From Rotaria macrura (Eukaryota; Rotifera; Eurotatoria; Philodinida; Philodinidae), in contig OENT01000341.1 in assembly GCA_900239685.1 (NCBI GenBank), positions 5,023 through 69,022 of the forward strand: a stretch of 64,000 nt of DNA. The letters are read 5' to 3'. Below, in pieces: positions 1 through 11,868 of the stretch; the stretch's first letter is position 1; every line of letters starts with the position of its first letter. A program made the position numbers and the translations under genes. The notes beneath the pieces were generated by a model. It saw nothing but the letters and a program-made list of their open reading frames with translations, was not told where the DNA came from and searched no databases.

Positions 1-1672
1 GTTACTCTTTTGTATTTTTCTATTTTTTTCTCACACTAAACAGTGATTTTCAGTCCACTTTTATATGGTTGGTCGACAGATATTGGGATGAATAGTTTCT
101 AAAGTTGTGTTTATCCAGTGCTGTATTCAATGAAGATAATAAATGAATGAAGGCGTTTCGTGTTACATACCATATGAACGGATATCTGCAACCAACTTAT
201 CATACCCTTCACATATACCCATACGCCGAAGAAGTAAACACGATAACTCAGCGTACACTAAAAGGTGTATTCAGTAATTTTTGTTTGTCTTCCTTGAAAA
301 TGAAATGTGTCAAAATAAAATAAATGCATTGGGAAAGCTTTTAGAGTGTTTTGACATTCATAATATTACTGTGATTAATAGTAAACCTAATGTCAGAGAA
401 AAAAATGAGCATATTACATAGTCCTTTTGCGTGAGTCACAAAGATCTGCCTTGAGAACACATAATGATAGATTACTATTCTGTTTCAGTAAGATTCGAAA
501 ACAGAATGGGTGTGTGCTGAATGGGAATAAAAGAGAATATGTTCAAATGTGCAATCAAATTCTCTTGATAGCAGTTTGAGGATATTTCAGACTCACTAAG
601 AAAAGGAATAGATGGGGGATCATCTACTTCAAAATTCTTGTTCTCTCATTACAGTTGCCAATAAATAACAGATGTATACCGTAATCGTCGCTTTTTTCGT
701 CAAAGAAAAATTTCTAAGAGGATTGAATTACTACTACATGGATGGAGCATCAGTATCCATGAAATATTTTGAGACAAATCCGCGACGACCTGAAGGTAAT
801 AGTAAGAAACAGGATGCATTTCATAATGATGGAAACTCATGATTTTTTCATCCATGTGCTATCTTTTCCGAGTCGTCTTTCAGGAATTTTCGCCTGAGAT
901 CTCTCTCGCTGCAATTTGTCAAAAAGCTGATAGGTTAAGCATTCATTGGATATGACGAATTCCGTGTTTCTGTGATTTTTTTGCTTGGATCTTGGCTTCA
1001 CGCTCAAAAATTACCGTTGATAACGAAAAACAGTTCAGTTGACGCATCCATCTGTTGTTTATCTTTCTTCACCCACTTTACGGCATATCGATTTCAATCA
1101 ACAACAGATTCTGAACCTGAACTTTTGGTCATGAAATTTTCTGAACGTGAAAATAATAATTGACCATTGGAAGAACGTGCAGGTATGGTCACTATTCCAT
1201 CCACTTACAATCAAAGATGAATGTGTAACGATTGAATACAAGTGAAGACTGTAGTTCAGTTTTGTCTTTGGGAAGAATGACATGTATGACACTGTTTTAT
1301 TTCATGTTAATGGAAATCGGTTATAAATTGGACCCATAAATCGAAAGATCAAAAATTGAAATTTTTCTTCAATGTATACATGAAATATTGATCGAGAGAA
1401 ATGTTCAAAAATTCTACTTGAATATTTATCGTGCATACTTACAACACCAATCCATTGTATTCCTCTTTACTGATTATCTACTGAAGTATTTCATTGCGCT
1501 TTCCTTGTTATTTAGCGTTCTTGACCGTATTATATTAATGGTGCTCATTCTATCATCGTGCCTAGCAATAAGAGTTGCTTCGGATGAGACTGCATTGTAG
1601 AACCGGCATTGTTTTCTTTACTACTTGAATGAATCCCACGAGAAAGTTTTTTTTGAATCGCTCACTGATGTG
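1..1672. other. intergenic, no supported gene
   Basis: AT-rich sequence with only short chance reading frames on both strands. None shows splice-bounded coding structure or a recognisable domain. I see no RNA gene here. Confidence 0.6.
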
Positions 1673-2184
1673 CACACTAAGATAAGATGTGTCTCTTATG
1701 TCATGAGTTACGACACAATGCACGACACATTCTCAGAGCATGATTAGAACCTATCATGCGGCATATTTTTCTGTAACAGCACATAATGACTTTTTTCAAT
1801 TTATTTTCGCTTAACTATTCCTACTCTGAATAACTCAAGTAAGGCAGATCTTGGGATCTGACTGGCATTAAGTTGATCTGATCTCCGTCAGACAAATTCA
1901 GGGTGGTTCTTTCTGAACCAATGATCATGAGAGGCATGTTATCGAGTAATCAATAGGCGAAAAATAATTTTCAAAGAAAGATTTTGAAAATGTATATTTT
2001 TCATGTTCAATGATGTTGTTTATATATAGATGTGTATGCAAAACAAAACAGTGAACAGTTAGCCAGCAGGCAATAAGCGACACATTTAGATTACAACAGA
2101 CTTTAGCCACTACACATTTTCTTGTTGAAGATCACGACACGAAAGCTAACGACACAGAAACGTGACGCATTTTATTTTAGTGTG
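1673..2184. mobile_element. TIR element, copy 1 (MITE-like, CACACTAA ends)
   Basis: The element begins CACACTAAGATAAGATG and its other end, read on the opposite strand, is CACACTAAAATAAAATG, so it has terminal inverted repeats of about 17 bp. A second copy at 47309-47853 has the same ends and is similar along most of its length. Shared internal blocks include a run ending TCTGAATAACTCAAGT, an internal palindrome of the type CAGATC-TTGG-GATCTG, a GCCAGCAG block, and a block near the right end reading GAAGATCACGA. No transposase frame is present, so it is non-autonomous. A clear target-site duplication is not visible; a TG dinucleotide at both edges is the only candidate. It lies about 125 bp beyond the stop codon of the pectate lyase gene. 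Confidence 0.8.
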
Positions 2185-2309
2185 TGAAACAGAAATAACT
2201 TCAATTAAAGCATGTTTCGATATAGCATATAACTCAAATGAAAGATGTTTCCTTCCTTTCTGAAAATTGTATAATCAATGTTCGAAATATATATGTCATG
2301 AGATATGAT

Positions 2310-5300
2310 TTAACACCGAATATCCGTTGCTGTGTATAAGCAAACATTTGAAGGGCCTGATGAAATTTTGGCTGGTGCACAACCATTGTTGCAACCTCTG
2401 TAAGTCTCACAGATAGCATTGACGTTTGTAGAGCACGTGTTCGAGATCCTGACGGTATCTGTTCAAGATAAATTCAAAGCATAAGCAAACGATCCCCAAA
2501 TATCTTACCATTGTAGTTTCCATTTCCACCGGCGAGAACTTTTCCATTCCTGGCAACGACACCGTTCAACTGTAGGTGACGTGGATATTGAGTCCCACAA
2601 TTTCCACATGATCTCCAAAGTTTACCAAAATCTTGAACCTATTCATTCGATAAAGACAAATCGTCAGTAGATAGAGTCTACTCACGTAGAAGTCGCTGAC
2701 GATGACAGTGCCTCCACCATTATGCTGGATGCTAATTAGATTGATAATAAATAAAATCAATTTTCAAAGAGATCTTACACTTTGTCTTCTGCACCCTTGG
2801 CACCGCCACCAGTGACTCTTGTAGTTCCGGAAACTTGTCTGATGGTGAGTGCATCTGATGTGACACGAAAAAAAATTCCAGTTCTATAGTTTATTCATTA
2901 GCGAAACTCTTTTTTTGAGATGATTCATGAATTGATGATGTGTTGGCACGTGTTTTTTCGACTCTGACTCATATTATAAATTCAAAACAGTATAAACTAA
3001 TCTCAATCTACTTGATGATTTCAGTTTTTGAAACACGGGCGAATACTGCTTGAAAAATGTGTAAACAGTAGTTTTTCAGAAGTTTATATGATTGGATTAA
3101 TACTTTGATGCATTTTATGAGCATGCTTCTCTATAATCGATAGTTAATTGTAGCGACAAAAAACTAGGCATACAGAAATCAATATTTAGATCAACAGAAA
3201 GTTTTGGTCTCAGGTCTGAAAAATATGATATTTTCAAACTTTTGAATGGAAGATAACGTATTGTTCCATGAAGTCGTTATAGAAATCATCTTCTACCATA
3301 ACGATGTCAATAGTAGGTTTTTGCCAAAACTAATGGTTTCAATAAAAAAAGTGAACACTATATCATGACATGTACATTCTGAAACAGAACTCTAGACTAA
3401 CTTAATGCAGAGCATGACTATTTAACATAATTTATTCGATTCTGTGTTGGGAAAAACAAATATGAGTAAAAGTGCTTTTGTTTTGCATTCATTTTTTGAA
3501 CATCGTTAGATTTTAAGTACAAAGAGAAGTTTTGATGAACGCAAATTGAAGTGGGCGTGAGGTGTGGATTTGAGGGTACATGAATGTTGATATAACTATT
3601 GCTTTAGGGTACAGCAATACTCACGCCTGTTGTTCTTCAGGATGTGATTTTTGCATGTAAGTAGATTTTGGATATTGTCATGGTTTCTATTCCAGAAAGT
3701 TGCATCCACATCGAGATGAGAGAAATACATTAGGGACTCTAATCAACCAATCGACAGTGCTTTTTAGATGTTTGATATTTAGAAAAGATCGTCTTCTGTC
3801 ATCAAAATATTCGCCGAAAGTCTTCCTTGGTAAACGCTGCTTCTCATTATGTGAATGGAATTTGGAAGCGTTTAAAACGAAATTACAAATTAGTTAGAAA
3901 TTTCAAGATAACAGTATGATAGCGCCATAGACAACACGGCTACATTCGTGCACGTGCATAATATCTGTTGCATATTTGAGTGAATAAACAGAATTTTAAT
4001 ATGTAGACTAGGGGAAAGCAGCAGAAAATTCGTTTATAGTCTCTCGAATTCTTGTTACATCCGTTCAAATATAATCAAGTGACTTGACGTGGTAGAAAGA
4101 CTTCTGGGCAGTATTCCCAATGGTAGAACTACCAAGCAGAAGTCAAACGCACACGACACCAACCCATGCAAAATATTGTGTTAAAAGTCTGATTTTAATC
4201 GAGTTTTTTAAACTAAAAAGATGATTAAAATGACACTTTTAACCTGATTTATAATAATAATAATGACCAAAATCGATTTTTAATGGTGTTTTGATCTAAT
4301 TTATCGGAATCATTGGTTACAAAAGAAAGTATGAATCGGTATCTTATTTGGAAGTGTATCAATGGTAGGATTGTTAGTACTGCACTTACTGTTTGGTCGG
4401 CATGACGAATCAGAGAAAATAACCAAAACCTGGAGTTTCTAAGTTGAAATTCGAGAATTCCCCTCACTTCTTTTTATTCGTAGTAATGTAAAACGATTAA
4501 GTTTCTCTGATATCGTTTCTTGCATACGTAACAGTAGCACTATCCCAGGTCGATCAAAACGAATCACCGTAACAGTATCGTAAACGGTCGTTTTTACATC
4601 GTATTCCACGGTTAAACGACCGTTTTAAGCCGTATTATGGCGTTTTAACAATGTCAGTATTACGGACGTACTCAGCCACCGTATATGCGCCGTAAAACCC
4701 TCGTAAAGACAGCATAATACTATCATATTCTATAGAACATACGGCCGCAACACTAACCCTATTAAAACGGGATAATACGATGCCGTAACGGACCGTATTC
4801 TCATCGTATACGATCGTTTACGGATCGTTCTGTTCGAGCTGGGATAGGCTCAACGGGAAAAATCGGTCCGATGATTATGTTTTTTCGAGTAGTTCATAGT
4901 ATTTTAATCATTCTGAAATGGTTGCCACCATCACAATAGGGAGGTGATGGGCTGGGTACTCTTACAAGCCCAGTAAAACGTCAACAGCGAATTCGTGTAA
5001 TTGGTTCTTTCGTTACGAAATAACTATCGGCGAAAAATCAAGACTTCTGATAAAACTTGTGCGTAAAGGTTTTCGATACCGAGGAATCTGAATCTATAAT
5101 TAGTTTCCATACACGCTTGAGTTTGACTTTTTCGCTAGGAGAGGTTCTTTTTAAAGTAAAATAATGATTGTTTTGCTTGACTAGAGGCTTGCAGAGTCAA
5201 CGATGTTACATTTTTGATTGATGCCAAGATATTTTATTAAACTGATTACTTATTCGGATTCCTCTATGTCGAACGCTTACGGCTAAGCTTTATAAAAAGA

Positions 5301-6068
5301 AATGCTTATTTTCCTAATATACCCTAGTTTTCACGAATAAAATCAAAATTATATGGTATTCACCTCATACCAACCATTTGATATCTTTATTTTAAATGAA
5401 TTAGCTGTCAAGTTGAAAAAGTATCATAACGTTTTATTCAATACTCATTTAGTTTCGTAATCTATTGAAGTCTTGAGAAGTCTCATGAATTCTCATAAGG
5501 AATAACGAAATTCTACGATGTTCAATAAAATCGTATGAAGTCTCTATGTTTTAAATCAGTTGAAATGCCCTGCTTTCCCGTTACGGAAAGCGGAATGAAA
5601 CTTACCTTCACAAACGTCTTCCCACCAAACATTGATGATGTTGCAAGAACCTTGACAGTGAACGCCTACAGAATCGATCAAAACATCAAGGTTAAACTGG
5701 AAGTCAGTGCTTGAAGCGAAAACATTACCCTCTGCTTGATCAGGACCAATGATGACATTCTTCAATGTTGCACCATTTTCTAAGATGAAAACAGCATCTG
5801 CCTTGCCACCCTCTACCTGATTTTTGCAAGCACCACCTTTAGAAGAAATCGATATAGGCGCACATTCAAAAACTAAATCTTGTCGGAACTTACTTCCCCG
5901 GTCAAATCGTCGCATCGCACCATCAAATATTTCGTTGCGAGCCAGAACACGCGCCGCCGAATACGTAACGTTGCCAGTTGCCCTAGGAAATGTTGTTACT
6001 GCCGCAGTAGAAATTACATCGATGAGAAGAAAAACTAGGAAAATGGTACGTTTGCCAAAGTTTTTCAT
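2310..6068 (-). CDS. pectate lyase, polysaccharide lyase family 3 (secreted)
   Basis: Family PL3 enzymes cleave de-esterified pectin by calcium-dependent beta-elimination, outside the cell. Seven exons on the minus strand: 6068-5894, 5836-5729, 5665-5606, 2854-2779, 2731-2686, 2638-2509 and 2458-2310. They sum to 744 nt, 247 aa, with every junction in phase and GT..AG introns of 57, 63, 2751, 47, 47 and 50 bp. Residues 1-22 form a signal peptide. Family blocks appear in order: RFDRGSGACKNQVEGG, ADAVFILENGATLKNVIIG, QAEGVHCQGSC, NVWWEDVCEDALTI, GGGAKGAEDKVIQHNGGGT, DFGKLWRSCGNC and a Cys-rich C terminus. Introns 1 and 2 are multiples of three without stops, so an unspliced reading would insert false residues. 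PL3 enzymes are typical of fungi, bacteria and nematodes, so horizontal origin is likely. The large third intron carries a TIR element. Confidence 0.92.
2855..5605 (-). other. oversized intron 3 of the pectate lyase gene
   Basis: This 2751 bp intron has a good donor (AAG-GTAAGT type) and acceptor (CATCAG) and joins codon phase 1 to phase 1 to give the family-conserved CEDAL. The other introns of the gene are 47-63 bp. It contains the CG-rich TIR element at 4540-4846 and otherwise short meaningless frames. It probably grew by insertions. Confidence 0.75.
4540..4846. mobile_element. CG-rich foldback/MITE element with CTATCCCAG ends
   Basis: Left end reads CTATCCCAGGTCGATCAAAA; the right end read on the other strand is CTATCCCAGCTCGAACAGAA, giving inverted ends of more than 20 bp with few mismatches. 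The interior is dense in CG-containing words such as CGTTTACG, CGTATTA and CCGTAA in both orientations, so it could fold on itself and differs sharply in composition from the flanks. There is no coding capacity. No convincing target-site duplication is seen. Confidence 0.75.
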
Positions 6069-6174
6069 GTTGACCTATAGTTTAGTGCCGCTTATTAATG
6101 TGCTGTAATTCAAATTTAGTGTCTCAACTCTATACAAAATGGTAACTTAAATATATTGAGAAATAAGCAAGAGT

Positions 6175-6186
6175 ATTATATAAGCC
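6175..6186 (-). promoter_or_regulatory. candidate TATA box for the pectate lyase gene
   Basis: On the minus strand the sequence reads CTTATATAATA about 110 nt upstream of the start codon at 6068. The spacing would allow a start site near 6150 and a 5' leader of about 80 nt. This rests on the motif and its position only. Confidence 0.4.
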
Positions 6187-7938
6187 CGAAACAAGATACG
6201 ATCGAATTATAGTGGAATTACAATATCAATTTTGTTTTTCCTTTAGCGCGAAGTACTCTACAGGAAGAATGCGAATGCCTTAATACGTGAAAAAGAATAC
6301 GCTTAATCCCTAAGAGCCCTATTTTGAATTGAAAAAAAGTTATATTGGGAACGTAGCCGTTATCAGTGACTCTGGTTGGTAATAAAAGAAACTATAGTTA
6401 TCTATGTCTATGGATGAATCGCCTGATCGTTGGACGATTTGAGTTTAAGAATGCATGGAACTCTTGTAGAAAAAAAACTATTTTTTCCATCAGCAATCAT
6501 GCAAAATCGGCTATAAATGTTATTTTTGGATTAAATTTAAGAATAAAATCAATTCTAATTCATTTCAACGATATTCATCCGTTTTTTTATCAATAGAAGT
6601 AAGATAGATATAATACTAAAATTTATATAGATTTTTAATCATTCAGTTTACTGAAAATCGATTAATAGTGGTGAGGTAAGGGAATTCCCGTATATTGCTG
6701 AGACAGTGCCAGATATTTCAGGCTCATTTATGAGAGTTAAGTCCCCTGGAAGAATTAGATGATGCGACATTAAATACGAATGTTACGGGTTCGTTCTTCT
6801 TTTCTTCTAGGTGTATAGATATATAAGTTTTTATGTGCTGATCGATATGCGGGAACTTTCATTTATGTATACATTTTTCGACGAAAAAGATAACAAATAT
6901 GCATATTCATACATGAAGAACAAAAAGAAAAGATACTAATAGATATCAAAGAAGATGAAAGAGCGTAGAGGATAACTCTAAGGAACGGTTAGACATCTCA
7001 GCAACAACGAAGAAAATACCTGTATTTGAGCTTTGAGCATTGTTAGCTGACTACTGCAGTCTTATTCTGATTCAACAAGTATCGATAAATTTGTTGTTTT
7101 TTAGAGAGAAATATCCACGCTAGCAATTTACAATTTTAAAGATTACACTAGACGATGATGTAGGTCTGTAAGCTACACCTACATCAACATCCATACACAC
7201 ACCTCCAGTATGTATCGTAGGAGAATCATCTATTGTTGTTGTTGAGCCTGGTATTGGTCATGTTCTAAAATCGATTGAATAAAAGTATATATATATATAT
7301 ATAAGAACAGTCATGCACTTATCATCTGTTAGATGTTTTAGAAAAAGATTTAACCAATGATGACTTACACCGTCATATAGAAGTTGTTTTACTCCTTCAT
7401 TATTTCATTTTTTTTCTTTGAAAACGTTTTCAAGTTCTTCAACCGATGAATTTAATCCTGCAATATCAGTCTAATTAGACATGATCAATGAAGTAAAAGA
7501 AAAGTTTTTAAAAAGCAAGACGTGATTAGTCATGTAATAGTAGTTAGTTAATATTCAAATATTCATCCACCAATGCCATCGAACTAAATGTAGTGGGAAA
7601 AGCTTGTATATCTTTTAAAGTGTACAGGGTATCAAATTGATGTAAAATTTAATCTTATAGTTATTAAATTATATTTCCGAGAAAAAAATGGATGGACATT
7701 GAACTATTTGCCTTGGTTCGACTTTGAATTCTATCCCGATCTTGGTGCATAATGTAGAAAAAAAATAGAAAGAGGAAAACATAATTTCAACGAGCTGAGA
7801 GAAAAAAATTGAATATGATAATGGGTATTCTTTTGACGGATGGTAAATACTGTTTTATTAATTAAAAACCAAAATTCTTATAGTATAAGATAGTGTTTTT
7901 TTTTTATCTCAATCATCAATGATAAACCTGAGCGTAGT
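6187..7938. other. intergenic, low-complexity, no gene
   Basis: AT-rich sequence with a (TA)n microsatellite at about 7286-7303 and a small hairpin near 7154-7184 (GATGTAGGT paired with ACCTACATC). No reading frame here looks like a real protein. Confidence 0.5.
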
Positions 7939-8259
7939 TCATTTCCGTTGATTTTTTTTCTTGGCAAATCTATCGCGTATAGTATTGAATTTCGTTTGAA
8001 AAGCTATTTTCTTTTTTGGTTGTTTTGAAGCCGATGAATCAGCATCAAGTTGTATTGAAATACGTTCGAAAGGAACATGTTCGCTTTCAATCAACTGTAT
8101 CAAGCTGCAAATATTAGGGTGTTTTCTTGATTTATTGTAGAATAAAATGCATCGTTCGGCAAAAGGCCAATACAAACAAAAATATTTGAATTTTATAAGA
8201 ACATCTTTTGTACCATTCGATGATTCTCTTATATTTTTCTTTTTCATTTCGTTCATCAC
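7939..8259 (-). pseudogene. probable MULE/FLYWCH-type transposase C-terminal relic
   Basis: A 106-codon open frame on the minus strand. Its middle and end (the HPN-containing stretch SRKHPNICSLIQLIE through the Lys-rich tail ending in FAKKK) resemble the C-terminal segment that follows the NNSVEGWH region of MULE-type transposases, where a HP-x-I motif, a helix and a basic tail occur. The catalytic DDE domain and the zinc-finger part are absent and the first 40 residues look random, so this is a truncated remnant. The match is from memory of the family's shape and is not certain; it could be an exon of an unknown gene. Confidence 0.35.
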
Positions 8260-10185
8260 ATTTTCGAAATTTTCCTTCTATATAATTTTTCTTTCGACGT
8301 TCTCCACTAACCTCGTTTTCTAATAAAAGAAAGACTAATAGTCTGTTTTGCCTATATAAACGGCATCAATGAATAGTAGCATCTAATAAATGTTTCACTT
8401 GAGATTAAACTTAAAATTGAATGTTCGAGATAAGCAAAAGTATTCCAGAGGACAATACAAAAATTATCTAAAATAAATAAAAAGGGAAATGGGATAAAGT
8501 CAACGAATGAACGAATTAAATTCAACAGAGGGACATAAAGAAACAAAGACCATCATACATTTAGTGAGTGATCGTAATATCACAAACAAGAGGGATAAAT
8601 GAAAGTCACAATCAGTCAATATAAACAGAAATCGACGGCAAAAATTCTGTTATCTAGAAAATAAAACATGTTCATTTTAATATCTCATCAAATATATAAA
8701 ACAAATGTATGACATTACATAAACAACAAATATATACAGGATTATTCCTTAATACTATATAAGTCAGAAAATACTTTGAAAGAAGAACAATCCCATTGAT
8801 ACAGATATTTATTCATAGAAAAAAAAATGAGTTTTCGATCAAATAGAAAGTATTAGTTTCGTAGACACAGTGTTTTGCTTACTCTCTACTTTTTTTTAGT
8901 AGTGTGTTAAACAGCATGTCACTTGAATTTAGTGAGCGTTTTATACGTTTTTTTTCTGCTTATTAAACTTGCTAGTCGTAATTTATACTTTAATACATTT
9001 GTTTTTGTTATATCATGCATTTTCCAGAGAGTGATAATAGTTGTCGTTGATTGTTAATGATGAATTAAAACGTTTTTTCTTTTCTCGTTCTCATTTAATT
9101 AATCTTCTGACAATATGACGCTTATTTTTATTACGAAGCTTAGAACTTCTATATATAACAGTTACTTTGATGAAGAATATTTATGTTTTCGTGTGACAAA
9201 AAGACCATAAAATTCTTTTGCTAATTAAAACACTGCTTGATTGAATTCCTTATTATTATTTCAACGAGCACGGGGAGACGCTTTGTTTAAAAGATTCTAG
9301 TCTCACCATAGGTATTGAAGGGATCACACGTACAATCAATCGATAAAGTCGGTGTATGTGGATGTAGTATGGAGCGTGATTGCTGAAAACATTAGATATT
9401 CACACTCACTCCCACTCCCACAAAAATACGAAGAACACAGTTGTGACTGGACGAAAATAGTTCCAATGATCAGCGTTCTTATCTTCTATAGAAATGACTG
9501 AGCCATGTGCTTTTGCAGTAATTCTATGAAATGTGACGAAATCATAATTTTCAACTACTCTTTGGTATATGCAAATAACTGTGAATGCATATCTGAAACT
9601 CATAATGAGTGTCTCAGCTATATCAATAAGGAATGCCAAGTAAATTGGGAAGCTGGCAACGAACATATTTCTTAGTATCTTACTCAAAAAATATCTATTT
9701 AATAGAAAAAGAAAGTGTTGAAAAACGAAATAGATTTATTTCGAACACATTGATCATCTCATAGTAATAGAAATAAGTCCACAAAAATGCAATATCCAAC
9801 ACTTTTTGAGAGACAATACAAATGTCAAAAAATGATTTTGATCAATGTTTAATTTATTCTAATCCATTTTCCACATAGCATAACTTTGTAAAATAGTAAA
9901 AGAACATGATTGATTCAATGTAAAACGAAAATGTTGGATTGAAAAAAAAACCTTCATCGACATCATAATTTTCAGTGTCGACCATCCTTAAAGTTTTTTT
10001 AATCATTTGATAAATAAAACAGTCATAAATCTACTGGAAAATCAATGAATTACAAAAAGACTTCATTTCGAATTTATCAGTCAGCACTAAATTATTTTGC
10101 TTATCAAATTCTTCCGTAAAAAAATATGATTCAAGATTGTCCTTTGAATAACACGATGATAATAGTCTTGGATTATTTTGTACGA
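8260..10185. other. intergenic, no supported gene
   Basis: AT-rich DNA without splice-bounded coding segments. A short C-rich tract at 9404-9421 reads CACTCACTCCCACTCCCA, resembling the C strand of a G-rich telomere-type repeat. Confidence 0.5.
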
Positions 10186-10510
10186 TTGTTTCCAGGAACT
10201 AAAAAAAAGCCAAAATCCTGGTAGGAAACTTCAAAGAAGTCACAGGAAACTCACCGGTAAAAACCATCTTTGTTTAAAGTCAAATGGAATAAAAACAGAT
10301 TTCGCCGAAATCCTTCCACACATTATAGAGATTCCTCGTAGACCATTGGACGAAGGGGTCTCTATTTTGGCTGGAACATTTCCATTTGACACAGGTCAAT
10401 AACTTATTATTGCAATCAGAAACGGGTAAGAAACCATCGACTAATAAATAGAAAATTTTCAGTTGTCATAACAGTTCTGTGGTTCCGTGACATTAGGTGT
10501 TTTTCAACTG
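10186..10510. repeat. dispersed repeat family R1, 3' part
   Basis: Degenerate match to the distal half of the copy at 49662-50190. Shared words in the same order include CATTTGA-ACA-GTCAA, CAGAAAC-GGT-GAA, CCAT-GA, AATA-AGAAAA, AGTTGTCATAA and GGTGTTT. No coding capacity is conserved. The similarity is interrupted, so this is an old copy. Confidence 0.55.
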
Positions 10511-11563
10511 AAAACGTGGCATTTTTGTAACCTTTCTGTCGGTGGCAGCGGCGAAATTCGATCCATTCCAGAGCACAGAATTATAACACTTCTAGTTGAA
10601 TGCGCCAGCTTTTGAAGAAATATTCTCTTTGCACTCCAATAAATGTAAACTCGTAAAAAGATCTGCCTATGAGTGTGCGGATAGGGATGGAGGCCGTAAT
10701 TAAAATAAATATTAATACTCCTACTTCCAAAAAGGCAAAAAAAAATACATCTACATCCTTATGTGTACTCCAATTATCGAGAATAGCTCTAGAAAACATA
10801 CTCTGTTATTATTTACCCGATCTCAATCAGTTCTCGGATCCATGGCGATTCCTTCGAATTGATCAGCTGAAAGTAGATCGAAGGTAGCAATATTTTATCA
10901 GTACGGAACTGATACTCAAAAGGGTGGTGTGGGTGTCGGTATGAGTAGTATACATCCACAACCACACCTCATCAATTGGTATATAAAGTAGCAGGATGAG
11001 ATATCTCACAGGGGCAGAAAGAAAGAAAAAATGTTGATGTTGCATAGATAGCAGTCTTGGTCAACTTTCACCACATCATTATTGATTTTAGATAGAGTTG
11101 TTTGTGGCCGAGATAGACCCAAAAGATCTAGTTTTTATATAAAATATCACTGAACACGCGGTAGTCCCTCTAGGCCAATAAATAAGACATTTTTTTTGCT
11201 AGGGAACTAGCTTCGTCTCTTAATGATCGTCGTTCTTTCATTCTTACCAGTAATTTCATCTAAGTACATTAAAAATAGATCACATACGTAGAGGAGCCAC
11301 AGGTTTTTTTATTTTGCTTTGAGAATTGAAAGTAAAGTAGATCAGCTGTTATTTACAAAGTGAAGTAAAGTGGGTCAACTTTATTTTACCAGGTAAAGTA
11401 AAATATAACTGATTTTCTTTCCTTAACTCAATAAAGCAAAGATAAAGTGATGTCCTTAGTTAAACGGGCTATCACTCTGCCAGAAAAAAGATATCTCTCT
11501 CAATTCATGAAAAAAGTTATTTTTATCTCATAGATTCGTTCGTCGACGACAAACATATTTATG
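10511..11563. other. intergenic; G-rich tract and AAAGTA-rich patch
   Basis: A telomere-like G-rich patch occurs at about 10920-10940 (GGGTGGTGTGGGTGTCGG). At 11337-11410 the words AGTAAAGT and TTTACTTT-like complements recur, suggesting a short decayed inverted or tandem repeat. No gene is supported. Confidence 0.45.
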
Positions 11564-11572
11564 TATATAAAG
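11564..11572 (+). promoter_or_regulatory. TATA box of the small secreted-peptide gene
   Basis: TATATAAAG lies 94 nt upstream of the ATG at 11664 and is followed after about 30 nt by a C/A-rich stretch suited to transcription initiation. The motif and spacing are a good match to a core promoter; activity is inferred. Confidence 0.55.
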
Positions 11573-11663
11573 TCGGAGCACAACTGTAGGGCCGTACCAT
11601 TTACACAACTGATTGTATTCATCTACCACTATCTTCACAAGTATTGACGAGTAGCAAAACAAA

Positions 11664-11822
11664 ATGCAAAAGATTAGCCCATTGATTTGTTTGATCGGCT
11701 TCTTGGTGTTGATGGCTACCACCAGCATGGCAGGAATCGTAGTGGATCAAGCCACAGTCGATGGCCATAACCATAACTCAATTAGCAAACTTATCGTTTC
11801 CTCATCTACCACGAGCTTCTAG
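11664..11822 (+). CDS. small secreted peptide (52 aa), unknown function
   Basis: A short frame starting ATG CAA AAG and ending TTC TAG. Residues 1-23 form a textbook signal peptide: a lysine at position 3, a hydrophobic core PLICLIGFLVLMATT, and a SMA cleavage site. The predicted mature part is about 29 residues, rich in Ser, Thr, Asn and His, with no cysteine, so it is not a disulfide-rich toxin or defensin type. A TATA box lies 94 nt upstream. I recognise no family. No intron is needed. The satellite array begins 47 bp after the stop and no AATAAA is visible between them, so the transcript may run into the array. It could be a recently formed gene or the first exon of a longer secreted protein. 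Confidence 0.55.
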   Translation: MQKISPLICLIGFLVLMATTSMAGIVVDQATVDGHNHNSISKLIVSSSTTSF

Positions 11823-11868
11823 TTGTCAGCGCAGTCGACAAATCACATATAAAAGAACTTTGATATAA

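Noticed and set aside
5606-6068. Pectate lyase first exon as one uninterrupted 170-codon frame
   Set aside because: Two inserts within it begin GTAAGT and GTAATG, end in AAAG and GTAG, and removing them restores the family motifs RFDRGSGACKNQ and QAEGVHCQGSC exactly.
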